Source: Zizania palustris
Taxonomy: Eukaryota; Streptophyta; Magnoliopsida; Poales; Poaceae
Assembly (NCBI GenBank): GCA_019279435.1
Contig: JAAALK010000079.1
Location: 84,004,162 to 84,068,161 of the forward strand
DNA length: 64,000 nt
Direction of reading: 5' to 3'
The position numbers were made by a program, and so were the translations under genes. A model generated the notes under the pieces. The model had not been told where the DNA came from, did not search any database, and was given only the letters and a program-made list of their open reading frames with translations. Shown here piece after piece: positions 23,911 through 36,126 of this stretch; position 1 is the stretch's first letter, and each line of letters begins with the position of its first letter.

Positions 23911-26900
23911 ACCTTTATTGAAATTCCATAGAAAATCAATAAACCAAGACGTTCATCATGCGACCATGTGCAAATACGAGCAATCATTCATGGTTCGCAG
24001 ACCGTATTAATACAAAAGTGAATAAAGGTGAAGAGAAACTAATAAATCAAAGGGTCCTAGATGAACGCCTCCTTCCAGTCTCGCCTTGACTGGGTCACTA
24101 CTCCAGACCTTCATCCTCCTCGTAGTAGACGGGCTCTGGTGGTGTAAGTCAACGGGGGTGAGTACAAACGTACTCAGCAAGCCACCAAATGCAAATATAA
24201 TGCAGAGTAATAACAAGGAAGATAGTGGCTAATTTTGCGGAAAAGCATAATTGTAAAGCATTAAATGTGAGCAAGTTATTAGTACTAAAATGTAAACATG
24301 TGTATGCATCATCATCTTCTAACTCGAGGGGTACAGTCAGCCCCACCTCGCTCAACAGTCCTTACATGCCATGAATAACTCAACCATACACACAATAGTA
24401 AACTAACTGCGAGTAGTCACACAACCCGCCCTTGACTGTGGGCTCGGCTTTTCGAAAAGATTAAATACTCTGATTAGTGACGTACCACTGTACCCACAAG
24501 GCACGCACTCATCACTTACACCAAAGTGTAATGAGATGACCCATACCATGGGAACTCATGCCAAAACCTTCCATATGGTCCTCCTCGACTCAACAACACC
24601 CTCTTATAGGTTTCATATGGTGTCCCGACGCGTCGGAGCCCCACCATACCCCCCCCTTGAGCCTCGTCGGTACAAGTCACCCGCAGGTTGCCCCTTGCTC
24701 CCTCCACTATGGTGCATCGAGTCGGATTGTTCCATACTTCCAGTTAGGACTTACCCATTAGACTTGTGGTTGGTACGGTAATGCTTTGCAACAGATCCTG
24801 TAGACCGGTCCTTATAGTGCCCCGGGTGCGACCAACCAGTTCCCGAGATTGCACCCGGAACCCACCATACTTATAACATAGCCAACTCCAACAGAGTCCA
24901 GAGACAAGAATAACAGGGAAATTTCATATAGTAGAATCCATCTATCTATGACTCATTCTTTTTATCCTATAGCAGTTGTGCCGGTACATTGGGCACTAGC
25001 TAATACTTTTATAGTAGAGTGACAAGGAGTTAAGGCTCAATAAGCATGGCTTGGGTTTGCACACAAGGATGGGGATCTAATAAATATATGTGTAAGGCTT
25101 GATATTTGACTAATGCAATAATATCCTATGAGTTGTAGCGATAGTTATGAAAAACTGGGCTTCAATGATGATCAACTATTTCCACAGGAGGGTTCGATGA
25201 CTTGCCTTGCTCAGCAAATGGTGATGGAGGAACCTTGGGATAAAACTCCGGCTCCTCGACGAACTCGTAGTCTTCTCGATACGGAAAAATAAACAATACA
25301 TTCAATAAACAGATAAAAATTCACCAAATAATAGACATACATGTTTATGGGTTTTATTAGGTGAAGTAAAGTTTTAATATTCTGAAGTTTGGTGGAAAAC
25401 AGTAAAACTTATATTTTAAGGTTTTTCCTAATTTATTTTCTGAATTTAATATTTTATCCCTAAGGGGTTTTATTCATTTAATTAATAAGTTTATTTTGGG
25501 CAATAGTAACATACTGTTTTTATGACTTTATTGTGTAGAGAATAAAATGATGAATTTAACAAAATTTGAATGGTGAAATTTGGAGTTAAATTGAGCAAGT
25601 TATGAATTTTCAAAGTTTAAACAATTTTCTAGAATTTTATTTAAACTAGAAAATAGGATTTAGTCCACGGTGAGCTAGGCTCACGGTGGACCGCTGTACT
25701 GTGCGTGTGGACCCGATTGCTCTGAGCCGTCGGATCTGGATCCGGCGATCGGGCGCGAGGCAAAAGGCTTAAGTGACAACGGACGACTGAGATTAAATCG
25801 TGTGAACCGGTATGACGTGGACGCACGAGATCGCTCAGAGGGTTTAAGTGGCGATCGACGGCCGGGAGGCCTCGATACCGCTTTGACCAGATGGATGGCC
25901 TAGATTAAACCCGGGCGGGTTATAATCTAAGCCTTTCATCGTGGATCGGACGGCTGAGAGCACGTCCGGCACGGCACGAGTTAAGGGGGCAATTACCCCC
26001 TTCGTTCTCGGCTCCGGCGATGCGACGACGGCGAATTCTGGTGATGGCGCGGGTTGAACGGCGAGGCTAAGGCCAAAAATGGAATCAGTGACGTGAGGGG
26101 AACTCGGGCGTACCGGCGGTGGGGGCAGCAGTGAACTGACGGCGACCGGCGTCGACGAGGGGCGATGAAGTCTTTCGGGTTCGTCGGCGGCGAGGCGATC
26201 CGGCGGTCCTCTCGACCGTCGAAGGCGTGGACGAGGATGGGAGGGTCCTGGCGGTCACGCAGGTGGCGACGGCGAAAACGGCGGAGACTTGGATCGCCGG
26301 TGAGCGGTGGCTGGAGGCGGAACAGAGCTAAAGGCCGAAACTTCGCGTCGGAGCTCTGGAAAGCGAGGGCTTGCGCTAGGGAGGTGTGGGCAGTGAGCGG
26401 TGGCCGAGGGGATCTTTATAGGGTCATCGGCGGCAGATATGGTAGGCTATAGGAGGGAAACCCGTGGAGGGTTTCTATTTTACTCCGGCGAGGCTTTCCT
26501 TTGGCTCGGCTAGCTTCCATGTTCGTGAAAACGCGTTGGTTATAGACAGAAGGGGGTCGCGGTGATGTAAGGAAGGGAGTCCGGGGGCCGATCGGGTGAA
26601 ATTGGGCGGCCGACGGCGGGATTCGGAAGGGGATCTCGCCGGTAAGGAAAGGGGGGAAATCCATCGGGGAAGACGGATCCGACAGGTGGCCCCCACCTGT
26701 AGGCGGTGAACGAAAAAGGAAGGGCCGACAGGTGGGCCACGGCTGCCAGAGGGAGGAAGGGGCGCGGCGGAGACTGACTGGTGGGGCTAGGCGGGGACGG
26801 GCGCGGGAGAGAGAGGAGGGAGGTTGGCGCCGACAGGCGGACCCCACCTGTCGGTGACACGCGGTTGGACTGGGCCGGGCTTGGGGCACTTTGAAGGTTG

Positions 26901-27171
26901 GCGTCCCGATAGGATTTAAATTGTTTTCTGATTTAAAATAATTCCAGTAATTCATATATTTGATTAAGGGTTGAATCTCTGTTGATAAAATTTTTAAAAA
27001 TTCCTGAAATTATGTTTTGGCCTCTAGTTTATCTCATAAAATTTTCAAGTTCAGATTCTGATTATTTCTCCTTGTTTGGCTTTAATAGGGCTCTTTTAGG
27101 GTTTTTCTTTAATAATAAAATTCAGAAATTCCTTTAATAATATATTTCTTTTTAAATATTGGGGTGTTACA
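23911..27171 (-). repeat. 3' LTR of element G, terminus damaged
   Basis: Matches 32857-36126 closely along its length and ends in the intact GGGGTGTTACA at 27171. About 27 bases of the outer (left) terminus present in the partner copy are missing, so the expected terminal bases are lost. The minus-strand TATA box (CTATAAAGAT) is near 26415. Confidence 0.9.
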
Positions 27172-27188
27172 ATCCTATCCCCCTTACA
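27172..27188 (-). other. Polypurine tract of element G
   Basis: Minus-strand AAGGGGGATAGGAT directly before the 3' LTR start (TGTAACACC). This is the second-strand primer site. Confidence 0.8.
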
Positions 27189-27213
27189 GAGAATCTCGTC
27201 CTCGAGATTCGGA

Positions 27214-30200
27214 TCATTCCTCGAATAGCTCAGGATGTTGTGCCTTGAGTTCATCTTCTTTTTCCCATGTAGCTTCCTCTACGGGATGATTGCTCCACTG
27301 AACCTTACAGAAGCGGATGACGCGACTTCTGGTGGTCCTTTCTTTGACTTCCAATACCTTGACGGGCTTTTCCACATAGGTCAGATCCTCTTGAACATCC
27401 AACTGCTGCAGGTCTACTTGTTCTGTTGGGACTCGGAGGCACTTCTTGAGTTGGGACACATGGAACACGTCATGTACCCCAGCCAGTGAGGGTGGTAGTT
27501 CCAACTAATAAGCGACTTCGCCTTGGCATCGAACAATGGGAAAAGGTCCAACATATCGAGGGCCAACTGTCCTCTCATGTTAAACCGTTGAGTGCCACGG
27601 AGAGGTGTGACACAGAGGTAGACATGTTCTCCCTCTTCAAAGGCTAGATCTCGACGACGATTGTCTGCATAGCTCTTTTGTCGAGATTGGGCTGTCTTGA
27701 GTCGGTCCCTGATGATCCGTACCTTCTCTTCAGCTTCTCGAAGGATGTCTGTTCCAAACACTTGGGATTCACCGGTTTGATCCCAAAGTAGAGGCGTCCT
27801 ACACTTACGTCCATATAGGGCTTCGAACGGGGACATCTGAAGGCTGGCTTGATAACTGTTGTTGTACGAAAACTCGGCGTACGGTAAACTCTTGTCCCAA
27901 GTTGCTCCAAAATCCAAGACGCAAGCCCGTAGCATATCTTCTAATATCTGATTCACTCTCTCCGTTTGTCCATCTGTCTGAGGGTGGTAAGCAGTACTGA
28001 AGTTCAATCTTGTTCCCATCTCCTCTTGAAGGTTCTTCCAAAACGAGAGGTAAACTGACTTCCCCTGTCGGACACTATCTTCTTGGGCACTCCATGAAGA
28101 CACACAATGCGGGCCATGTACAACTCTGCGAGCTTAGGGCCACTGAAGGTTGTCTTAACGGCTATGAAGTGTGCTACTTTCGTTAGCCGGTCAATGATTA
28201 CCCAAATAGAATCGTATCCAAGCTGGGTCTTTGGGAGTCCGGTGATGAAATCCATACCGATCTCTTCCCATTTCCATTCAGGCATTTTAAGTGGCTGTAA
28301 CAGTCCTTCAGGTCTCTGATGTTCTGCCTTTACTCTTCTGCAGGTGTCACATTCCGCGACGAACTGAGCAATCTCTTTCTTCATGCTAACCCACCAATAG
28401 CGTTCCTTCAGGTCCTGGTACATCTTGGTACTTCCGGGTTGGATGGAGTATAAAGTATCATGGGCTTCCCTTAGGATAAGGGTCTTTATCTCTGATTTAT
28501 CCGGCACACATATCTGGGTTCCAAACCATACAGTGCCATTGTCGTCTTCCAAAAATCCTGGGGCTTTACCTTGTCTCATGTTCTTCTTAATGGCGGCTAT
28601 ATCCGGATCTTCTAACTGAGCTTCTCGGATTTGCTCGAACAAGACAAGCTGGGTTTCCAAGGTGGCTAGATATGCTCCTGTGGTTAATCCAAGGTTTAAC
28701 TTTTCCATCTCCTTATAGAGCAAAGGTGCGTGAACCTGAATCATGAAGGCGGTGCAATATCCCTTACAACTTAATGCATCAGCTACCACATTGGCTTTTC
28801 CGGGGTGGTAGTGAATACCTAAGTCGTAGTCCTTTATTAATTCCAACCATCGTCTTTGCCTCAGATTAAGGTCTGGCTGCGTGAAGATATACTTCAAACT
28901 CTTGTGATCCGTAAAGATTTCACAGCGGTTTCCGACCAAATAATGCCTCCATATCTTAAGGGCGTGAACAACAACGGCCAATTCCAAGTCATGGGTCGGG
29001 TAATTTAGCTCATGAGGTCTCAACTGACGAGAGGCGTATGAAATAACCTTTCCGTCTTGCATGAGAACACATCCCAATCCTTGGCGAGATGCGTCGCAAT
29101 AAACATGGAAGTCTTTCCTGATATCAGGTAGGGTCAGTATGGGTGCTGACACCAGCCGGGTCTTGAGGGTGCGAAAACTTTCCTCGCATTCAGGAGTCCA
29201 TTCAAACTTCTCTCCCTTCTACAATAACTTGGTCATAGGCTTGGCTATCTTGGAAAAATTCTCGATGAACCTCCGATAATACCCTGCCAAACCAAGAAAA
29301 CTTCGTATCTCTGATACGTTGGTGGGTGGCAACCAATCCATAACTGCTTCTACGGTGGCAGGGTCCACTGCGATACCTTGCGCAGAAATGATGTGTCCAA
29401 GGAATTTTACTTCCGCCATCCAGAATTTACACTTGCTGTACTTGGCGTATAATTGGTGTTCTCTTAGTTTTCCTAGGGTCAACCGGATGCGAGCCTCATG
29501 CTCTTTCTGATCCTTGGAATAGATGAGGATGTCATCTATAAAAACCACGATAAATTTGTCCAAATATTCCATGAACACCTTATTCATCATATTCATGAAG
29601 AAGGCAGAGGCGTTGGTCAATCCAAAAGACATAACCGTGCACTCATATAATCCATAGCGAGAGGTAAAAGCCGTCTTGGGTATATCCTCCTCTCGAATCC
29701 TCAGGTTATGATATCTGGATCGCAGGTTGATCTTGGAAAATACCGTAGCTCCTTTCAGATGGTCAAAAAGATCATCGATCCTGGGTAACGGGTACTTGTT
29801 CTTGATGGTTATTTCATTCAAAGCGCGGTAATCCACACACATACGCTTAGCCTTATCCTCTTTCTTCTCAACGAAGATGACGGGGGCTCCCCACGGGGAT
29901 GTGCTAGGTCTGATGTATCCCTTCTTCTCAAGATCCTCCAGCTGTTTCTTCATCTCAGCTAGCTCATTGGTGGCCATTCGGTATGGTCGCTTGTAGATGG
30001 GAGTGGTTCCGCGTACCAAATCAATACGGAACTCAATATCCCTCTTGGGTGGCATCCCTGGTAAATCCTCTGGAAACACGTCTGGGTACTCGCAGACTAC
30101 TGGTATCTCTTCCAAGGTAATCTGGTGTAGCCTTGGTCTTCTGAACTTCAGGCTTGGCATCTGAAATGTGATGGCAGTCCCTTCTTCACTGGTCACAGTT

Positions 30201-30600
30201 ACTTGTCTCCGGGCACATCTTATCACTCCTTGGTGTTTATTGAGCCAATCCATTCCTAGAATGAGGTCCAAGCCTTGGCATTCTATTAGGATGGGGTCGG
30301 CCCAAAATTTTGTGCCTTGGATATCTACCCATACCCTTGGACTATAGGAATGGGCGAGAGTTTGTTTGCCAAGGGTGGCTATTAATACGGGTCTTGGTAG
30401 TTCACTTATGTCCAGGTCATTCTTTTCCACAAAAGTCGTTGATATAAAAGAGTGCGTAGCTCCAGTGTCAAATAAAACTACTGCAAGGGTTGAATGTACC
30501 ATGAACTTACCCATAACGATCTCTGGCGCGGCCTGGGCTTCTTCGGTGGTGACGTGGTTGACGCGGGCGCGGATGGCCGGGTTTGATGTAACTCCTTGAG
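27214..30600 (-). pseudogene. pol of element G: protease, RT, RNase H, integrase, chromodomain
   Basis: In order from 30600 leftward: protease with VVLFDTGATHSFIS; RT with MCVDYRALNEITIKNKYPLPR and catalytic FIDD (near 29530); RNase H with FHVYCDASRQGLGCVL and FTDHKSLKYIF; integrase with CDTCRRVK, MDFITGLPK, VSDRGSQFTS and YHPQTDGQTERVN. It ends with a chromodomain-like segment (VQWSNHPVEEATWEKEDEL) and a stop at 27214. TAG stops at 29219 and 27505 stand where CAG (Gln) is expected. Single-base frame losses occur near 28030 (before the integrase acidic residue) and near 27560. The catalytic motifs are mostly readable, but the frame is broken, so it is not autonomous now. Confidence 0.93.
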
Positions 30601-31690
30601 CGCGCTTAGGGTGAGGGCACTGGTGGGAGTAATGCCCCTCCTGGCGGCAGTTGAAGTAGATCACGGGCTTGCCGTGCTTGTCACGCAGAATTTCCGCCTT
30701 CTTGGCCGGGGCGGATGGAGCGGCTGGTGCAGCGGGAGCGGGGCGAGGCTGTCCAGCTCCGGCATTGGCGGCGGGTGGCGTCAGACGATACACTGGGCGC
30801 AGATGATATTGTGTCGCCAGTGGAGGGGGTGTGAAGCGGGGCCTTTGTGCCACGCCTTGAATCTGCCTGAAGGCGATCATCCTCTTCTTCTTTAGGTCGA
30901 CCTTGTTCTGCTGGGTCTCCTGAATAATAGCTTTATTCACCAACTTTTGAAAGTTGGCGTAATCTCCGGAAATGAGCTGAAGGGACAGCATATCCTTCAG
31001 TCCCCGGAGGAACTTGGACTGTTTGGCCGCATCGGTACAGACCTCCTCGGGCGCGTACCGGGCCAACCTGTTGAATTCATGCAGGTATTCGGTGACGGAC
31101 CTGCTCCCTTGCTGTAGGTCCCGAAACTCCTGCTGCTTCTGTGCAATGATGCCGTCGGGGACATGAGCGGCACGGAAGGCAGCAGAGAACTCCGCCCAAG
31201 TATGGACGCGTCCCTCGGGCAAGGTCTCGCGCAGATTGTCCCACCATTCTGCGGCGGGACCCTGGAGCTAGTGGGCGGCGAAAGCCACCCTCTCCTGCTC
31301 AGTGCAGGTCAGCAGGTCTAGCTTCTTTCCAATGGTTCTCAACCAATCACCAGCCTCCATGGGGTTGGTGGTGCTTGAGAACGTGGGTGGGTAGACTCGG
31401 AGGAACTCCGAGAGTTGGGAGGCGGGAGCAGGAGCTGGAGTGGCGGGGCGAGGCAGCTCGGGCTATTGGTGGAGACGGAAGAATTGAGCATGCTGCTCTT
31501 GCATCTGCTGTTGCTGCTGTTGCATCTGGTTCAATAGTGCAGCCACCAACTGGTTTTGATTGGCCATCATTTCGGCCAGTGTGGGGTGGTTGGCGACTGG
31601 GGCTTGCCTCTGCAAAGTTGCTCCCCATTGGGGCAAGTTACCATTCTCTCCTCTGTTCTGAGGAGCGTTGGAGCCTTGAGTGTTAGTCAT
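30600..31690 (-). pseudogene. gag of element G
   Basis: Starts at 31690 (MTNTQGSNAPQNRGENGN) and includes a glutamine run, the retrotransposon gag core (AAEWWDNLRETL, SVTEYLHEFNRLARYAPEE) and a proline/alanine linker. It ends in a zinc knuckle that reads YFNCRQEGHYSHQC: the first cysteine of the CCHC motif is replaced by tyrosine. TAG stops at 31463 and 31268 interrupt it, both consistent with a former CAG. Gag and pol share one frame, as in many Tekay-type elements. Confidence 0.9.
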
Positions 31691-31879
31691 CCTGAAGTTT
31701 CCAAAGTAGATAACATTTTCTTAGAGGAAATTAATATTAAGCTTTATTCCAAAATGTCGTTCTTGCGATTACATTTATTTGTCTTTTATTTAATCCTTCA
31801 CTCATGCCTTATATTCGTCATGAGTGGCAATACAATTCAAGCAAGTAAAAAGAAAAACAATCAATCGTAAATGCTACGT

Positions 31880-32692
31880 CTATGGCAGCTCGGGGGACGA
31901 CTCGACCACGGGCTCGACAGAGATGGTCGGGGTGGTGGAACTGGAGGGTCCGGCGGGTGGTGCGCTGCGGGAAATCCTCTTAGGCCTCACGGTGGGGATC
32001 CGAAACGATTTCCGCTTGCGGGGCGGAAGGGGTGCGATCTCCTCGATGTCCTTCTTCAATTCCTTGAGCTGATGACGGAGCTGGGTGTTGACTATGGCGC
32101 CTTGGCGTAGAAGCTCATTCTGACGCCTCAACTCCTCTACCTCGAGGGTCAACTGGGGGTTCTGCTGGACCTGTCGACGAAGCTCAGCATTCTCGTGGTT
32201 CAGGTTCTCCGAGGTATGGAGGTAGAAGTCGATGGTGTCATGCTGGCTGTCTGCGTCAAGAACGGCCTCTGTGTGGAGGTTGTCCATGGCCTCCAAAAGT
32301 CTCATGGTGCGGGCGATGGCGGAATTGCTTTGAGTGAGGGGGCTGATGTAGATGCTGCGGTGACTCCCTGGTGTGCGCATGGGCATGAAGCAGTAGACGG
32401 TGTCGCGGAGTTGGCAGTCGTAGACCAGTCGAAGCTCGGCGAGGGCCTGAAGGGCGGCGCGCTGGCTGGCCACCACGAACGAAGGTCCTCCAACTCCGTG
32501 GGTGTAGAAGGGAGGCTGCATGGAGGAGGAGCGGATGACAACCGTGACCTCGCAGTAGCTCTCGCTCGCATCGGGAAAGATTCTGTGGAACACGGGCTCA
32601 TGGGAGAATCCCAAGAAGTCGACGAGCACGCGAATCTCGCGGATGAATCCAGCCTCGTCATGAAGAGTCCCGCTCATGGTATGGACCAGCAT
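31880..32692 (-). CDS. Extra ORF upstream of gag in element G (ORF0-like)
   Basis: An uninterrupted 270-codon frame in the same orientation as gag, between the PBS and gag, with about 190 bases between its stop and the gag ATG. The first ~150 residues look globular (SYCEVTVVIRSSSMQPPFYTHG, then QRAALQALAELRLVYDCQLRD). A coiled coil follows (ENAELRRQVQQNPQLTLEVEE), then a basic stretch (PPRKRKSFRIP, possible nuclear signal) and an S/T/P-rich tail. Related rice elements RIRE3 and RIRE8 have been reported with an extra ORF before gag. No enzymatic motif is visible. It is the only intact ORF of the element. Confidence 0.7.
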   Translation of the reverse strand: MLVHTMSGTLHDEAGFIREIRVLVDFLGFSHEPVFHRIFPDASESYCEVTVVIRSSSMQPPFYTHGVGGPSFVVASQRAALQALAELRLVYDCQLRDTVYCFMPMRTPGSHRSIYISPLTQSNSAIARTMRLLEAMDNLHTEAVLDADSQHDTIDFYLHTSENLNHENAELRRQVQQNPQLTLEVEELRRQNELLRQGAIVNTQLRHQLKELKKDIEEIAPLPPRKRKSFRIPTVRPKRISRSAPPAGPSSSTTPTISVEPVVESSPELP

Positions 32693-32814
32693 CTACAAAA
32701 GAGAGAAAGTTTTTGTGAAAATCTCGGAATATGAGAGGATAAGTAATTTTGTAAGAAAATAGGGTTAATATAAGTCCTAAGGTCAGGTCTGTTTGGCTTC
32801 CTACAGTCAAGTCG

Positions 32815-32826
32815 GCTCTGATACCA
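32815..32826 (-). other. Primer binding site of element G
   Basis: Minus-strand TGGTATCAGAGC, initiator tRNA-Met type, three bases inside the 5' LTR. Confidence 0.92.
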
Positions 32827-32829
32827 TAC

Positions 32830-35800
32830 TATCAAGCCCCGATTTAATAAATCAGGACCTTTATTGAAATTCCATAGAAAATCAATAAACCAAGACGTTC
32901 ATCATGCGACCACGTACAAATACGAGCAATCATTCGCGGTTCGTAGATCGTATTAATAAAAAGTGAATAAAGGTGAAGAGAAACTAATAAATCAAAGGGT
33001 CCTAGATGAACGCCTCCTTCCAGTCTCGCCTTGACTGGGTCACTACTCCAGACCTTCATCCTCCTCGTAGTAGACGGGCTCTAGTGGTGTAAGTCAACGG
33101 GGGTGAGTACAAACATACTCAGCAAGCCAACGAATGCAAATATAATGCAGAGTAATAACAAGGGAGATAGTGACTAGTTTTGTGGAAAAGCATAATTGTA
33201 AAGCATTAAATGTGAGCAAGTTATTAGTACTGAAATGTAAACATGTGTATGCATCATCATCTTCTAACTCGAGGGGTACATTCTGCCCCACCTCGCTCAA
33301 CAGTCCTTACATGCCATGAATAACTCAACCATACACACAATAGTAAACTAACTGCGAGTAGTCACACAACCCGCCCTTGATCGTGGGCTCGGCTTTTCGA
33401 AAAGATTAAATACTCTAATCAGAGACGTACCACTGTACCCACAAGGCACGCACTCATCACTTACACCAAAGTGTAACGAGATGACCCATACCACGGGAAC
33501 TCGTGCCAAAACCTTCCATATGGTCCTCCTCGACTCAACAGCACCCTCCTATAGGTTTCATATGGTGTCTCGACGCGTCAGAGCCCCACCATACCCCCCT
33601 TGAGCCTTATCGGTACAAGTCACCCGCAGGTTGCCCCTTGCCCCCTCCACTATGGTGCATCGAGTCAGATTGTTCCATACTTCCAGTTAGGACTTACCCA
33701 TTAGACTTGTGGTTGGTACGGTAATGCTTTGCAACAGATCCTGTAGACCGGTCCTTATAGTGCCCCAGGTGCGACCAACCAGTTCCCGAGATTGCACCCG
33801 GAACCCACCATACTTATAACATAGCCAACTCCAACAGAGTCTAGAGACAAGAATAACGGGGAAATTTCATATAGTAGAATCCATCTATCTATGACTCATT
33901 ATTTTTATCCTATAGCAGTTGTGCCGGTACATTGGGCACTAGCTAATACTTTTATAGTAGAGTGACAAGGAGTTAAGGCTCAATAAGCATGGCTTGGGTT
34001 TGCACACAAGGACGGGGATCTAATAAATATATGTGTAAGGCTTGATATTTGACTAATGCAATAATATCCTATGAGTTGTAGCGATAGTTATGAAAAACTG
34101 GGCTTCAATGATGATCAACTATTTCCACAGGAGGGTTCGATGACTTGCCTTGCTCAGCAAATGGTGATGGAGGAACCTCGGGATAAAACTCCGGCTCCTC
34201 GACGAACTCGTAGTCTTCTCGATACGGAAAAATAAACAATACATTCAATAAACAGATAAAAATTCACCAAATAATAGACATACATGTTTATGGGTTTTAT
34301 TAGGTGAAGTAAAGTTTTAATATTCTGAAGTTTGGTGGAAAACAGTAAAACTTATATTTTAAGGTTTTTCCTAATTTATTTTCTGAATTTAATATTTTAT
34401 CCCTAAGGGGTGTTTATTCATTTAATTAATAAGTTTATTTTGGGCAATAGTAACATACTGTTTTTATGACTTTATTGTTTAGAGAATAAAATGATGAATT
34501 TAACAAAATTTGAATGGTGAAATTTGGAGTTAAAATGAGCAAGTTATGAATTTTCAAAGTTTAAACAATTTTCTGGAATTTTATTTAAACTGGAAAATAG
34601 GATTTAGTCCACGGTGAGCCAGGCTCACGGTGGACCGCTGTACTGTGCGCGTGGACCCAATTGCTCTGAGCCGTCGGATCTGGATCCGACGATCGGGCGC
34701 GAGGCGGAAGGCTTAAGTGACAACGGACGGCTGAGATTAAATCGTGCGAACCGGTATGACGTGGACGCACGAGATCGCTCAGAGGGTTTAAGTGGCGATC
34801 GACGGCCGGGAGGCCTCGATACCGCTTTGACCAGATGGATGGCCTAGATTAAACCCGGGTGGGTTATAATCTAAGCCTTCCATCGTGGATCGGACGGCTG
34901 AGAGCACGTCCGGCACGACACGAGTTAAGGGGGCAATTACCCCCTTCGTTCTCGGCTCCGGCGATGCGACGACGGCGAATTCTAGCGATGGCGCGGGTTG
35001 AACGGCGAGGCTAAGGACGAAAATGGAATCAGTGACGTGAGGGGAACTCGGGCGTACCGGCGGTGGGGGCAGCAGTGAACTGACGGCGACCGGCGTCGAC
35101 GAGGGGCGATGAAGCCGTTCGGGTTCGTCGGCGGCGAGGCGATCCGGCGGTCCTCTCGATCGTCGAAGGTGTGGACGAGGATGGGAGGGTCCTGGCGGTC
35201 ACGCAGGTGGCAACGGCGGAAACAACAGAGACTTGGATTGCCGGCGAGCGTTGGCTGGAGGCAGAACAGAGGTAAAGGCCGAAACTTTGCATCAGAGCTC
35301 TGGAAAGCGAGGGCTTGCGCTAGGGAGGTGTGGGCAGTGAGCGGTGGCCGAGGGGATCTTTATAGGGTCATCGGCGGCGGATATGGTAGGCTATAGGAGG
35401 GAAACCCGTGGAGGGTTTCTATTTTACTCCGGCGAGGCTTTCCTTTGGCTCGGCTAGCTTCCATGTTCATGAAAACGCGTTGGTTATAGACGGAAGGGGG
35501 TCGCGGTGATGTAAGGAAGGGAGTCCGGGGGCCGATCGGGTGAAATTGGGCGGCCGACGGCGGGATTCAGAAGGGGATCTCACCGGTAAGGAAAGGGGGG
35601 AAAATCCATCGGGGAAGACGGATCCGACAAGTGGCCCCCACCTGTCAGCGGCGAACGAAAAAGGAAGGGCCGATAGGCGGGCCACGACTGCCAGAGGGAG
35701 GAAGGGTGCGGCGGAGACTGACTGGTGGGGCTAGGCGGGGACGGGCGCGGGAGAGAGGAGGGAGGTTGGCGCCGACAGGCGGACCCCACCTATCGGTGAC

Positions 35801-36126
35801 ACGCGGTTGGACTGGGCCGGGCTCGGGGCACTTTGAAGGTTGGCGGCCCGATAGGATTTAAATTGTTTTCTAATTTAAAATAATTCCAGTAATTCATATA
35901 TTTGATTAAGGGTTGAATCTCTGTTGATAAAATTTGTAAAAAATCCTGAAATTATATTTTGGCCTCTAGTTTATCTCATAAAATTTTCAAGTTCAGATTC
36001 TGATTATTTCTCCTTGTTTGGCTTTAATAGGGCTCTTTTAGGGTTTTTCTTTAATAATAAAATTCAGAAATTCCTTTAATAATATATTTCTTTTATTTAT
36101 TTCTTTTTAAATCTTGGGGTGTTAGA
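32830..36126 (-). repeat. 5' LTR of element G
   Basis: A 3297-bp LTR, partner of 23911-27171. The plus-strand ends read TATCAAGCCCCG and GGGGTGTTAGA, compared with TGTAGCGCCCC and GGGGTGTTACA in the solo LTR, so both termini carry point changes. The minus-strand TATA box is near 35360. Confidence 0.9.

Larger units (their letters stand above)
23911..36126 (-). mobile_element. Tekay-type (chromovirus) Gypsy element G
   Basis: A minus-strand element of about 12.2 kb with very long LTRs (23911-27171 and 32830-36126), an initiator tRNA-Met PBS (32815-32826) and a polypurine tract (27172-27188). It carries an extra ORF before gag, then gag, protease, RT, RNase H, integrase and a C-terminal chromodomain. 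Long LTRs, the Met PBS and the chromodomain point to the Tekay/Del clade. It is inserted in the 3' internal region of Copia D1. The flanks read CATAC (23904-23908) and GATAC (36127-36131), a 4-of-5 candidate target duplication. The LTRs look only a few percent different, so insertion is fairly recent. Confidence 0.9.

Noticed and set aside
26416..26955. 179-codon minus-strand frame in the element G 3' LTR
   Set aside because: GC-rich LTR sequence; the partner LTR has a different set of frames at the same place, so it is not a conserved gene.
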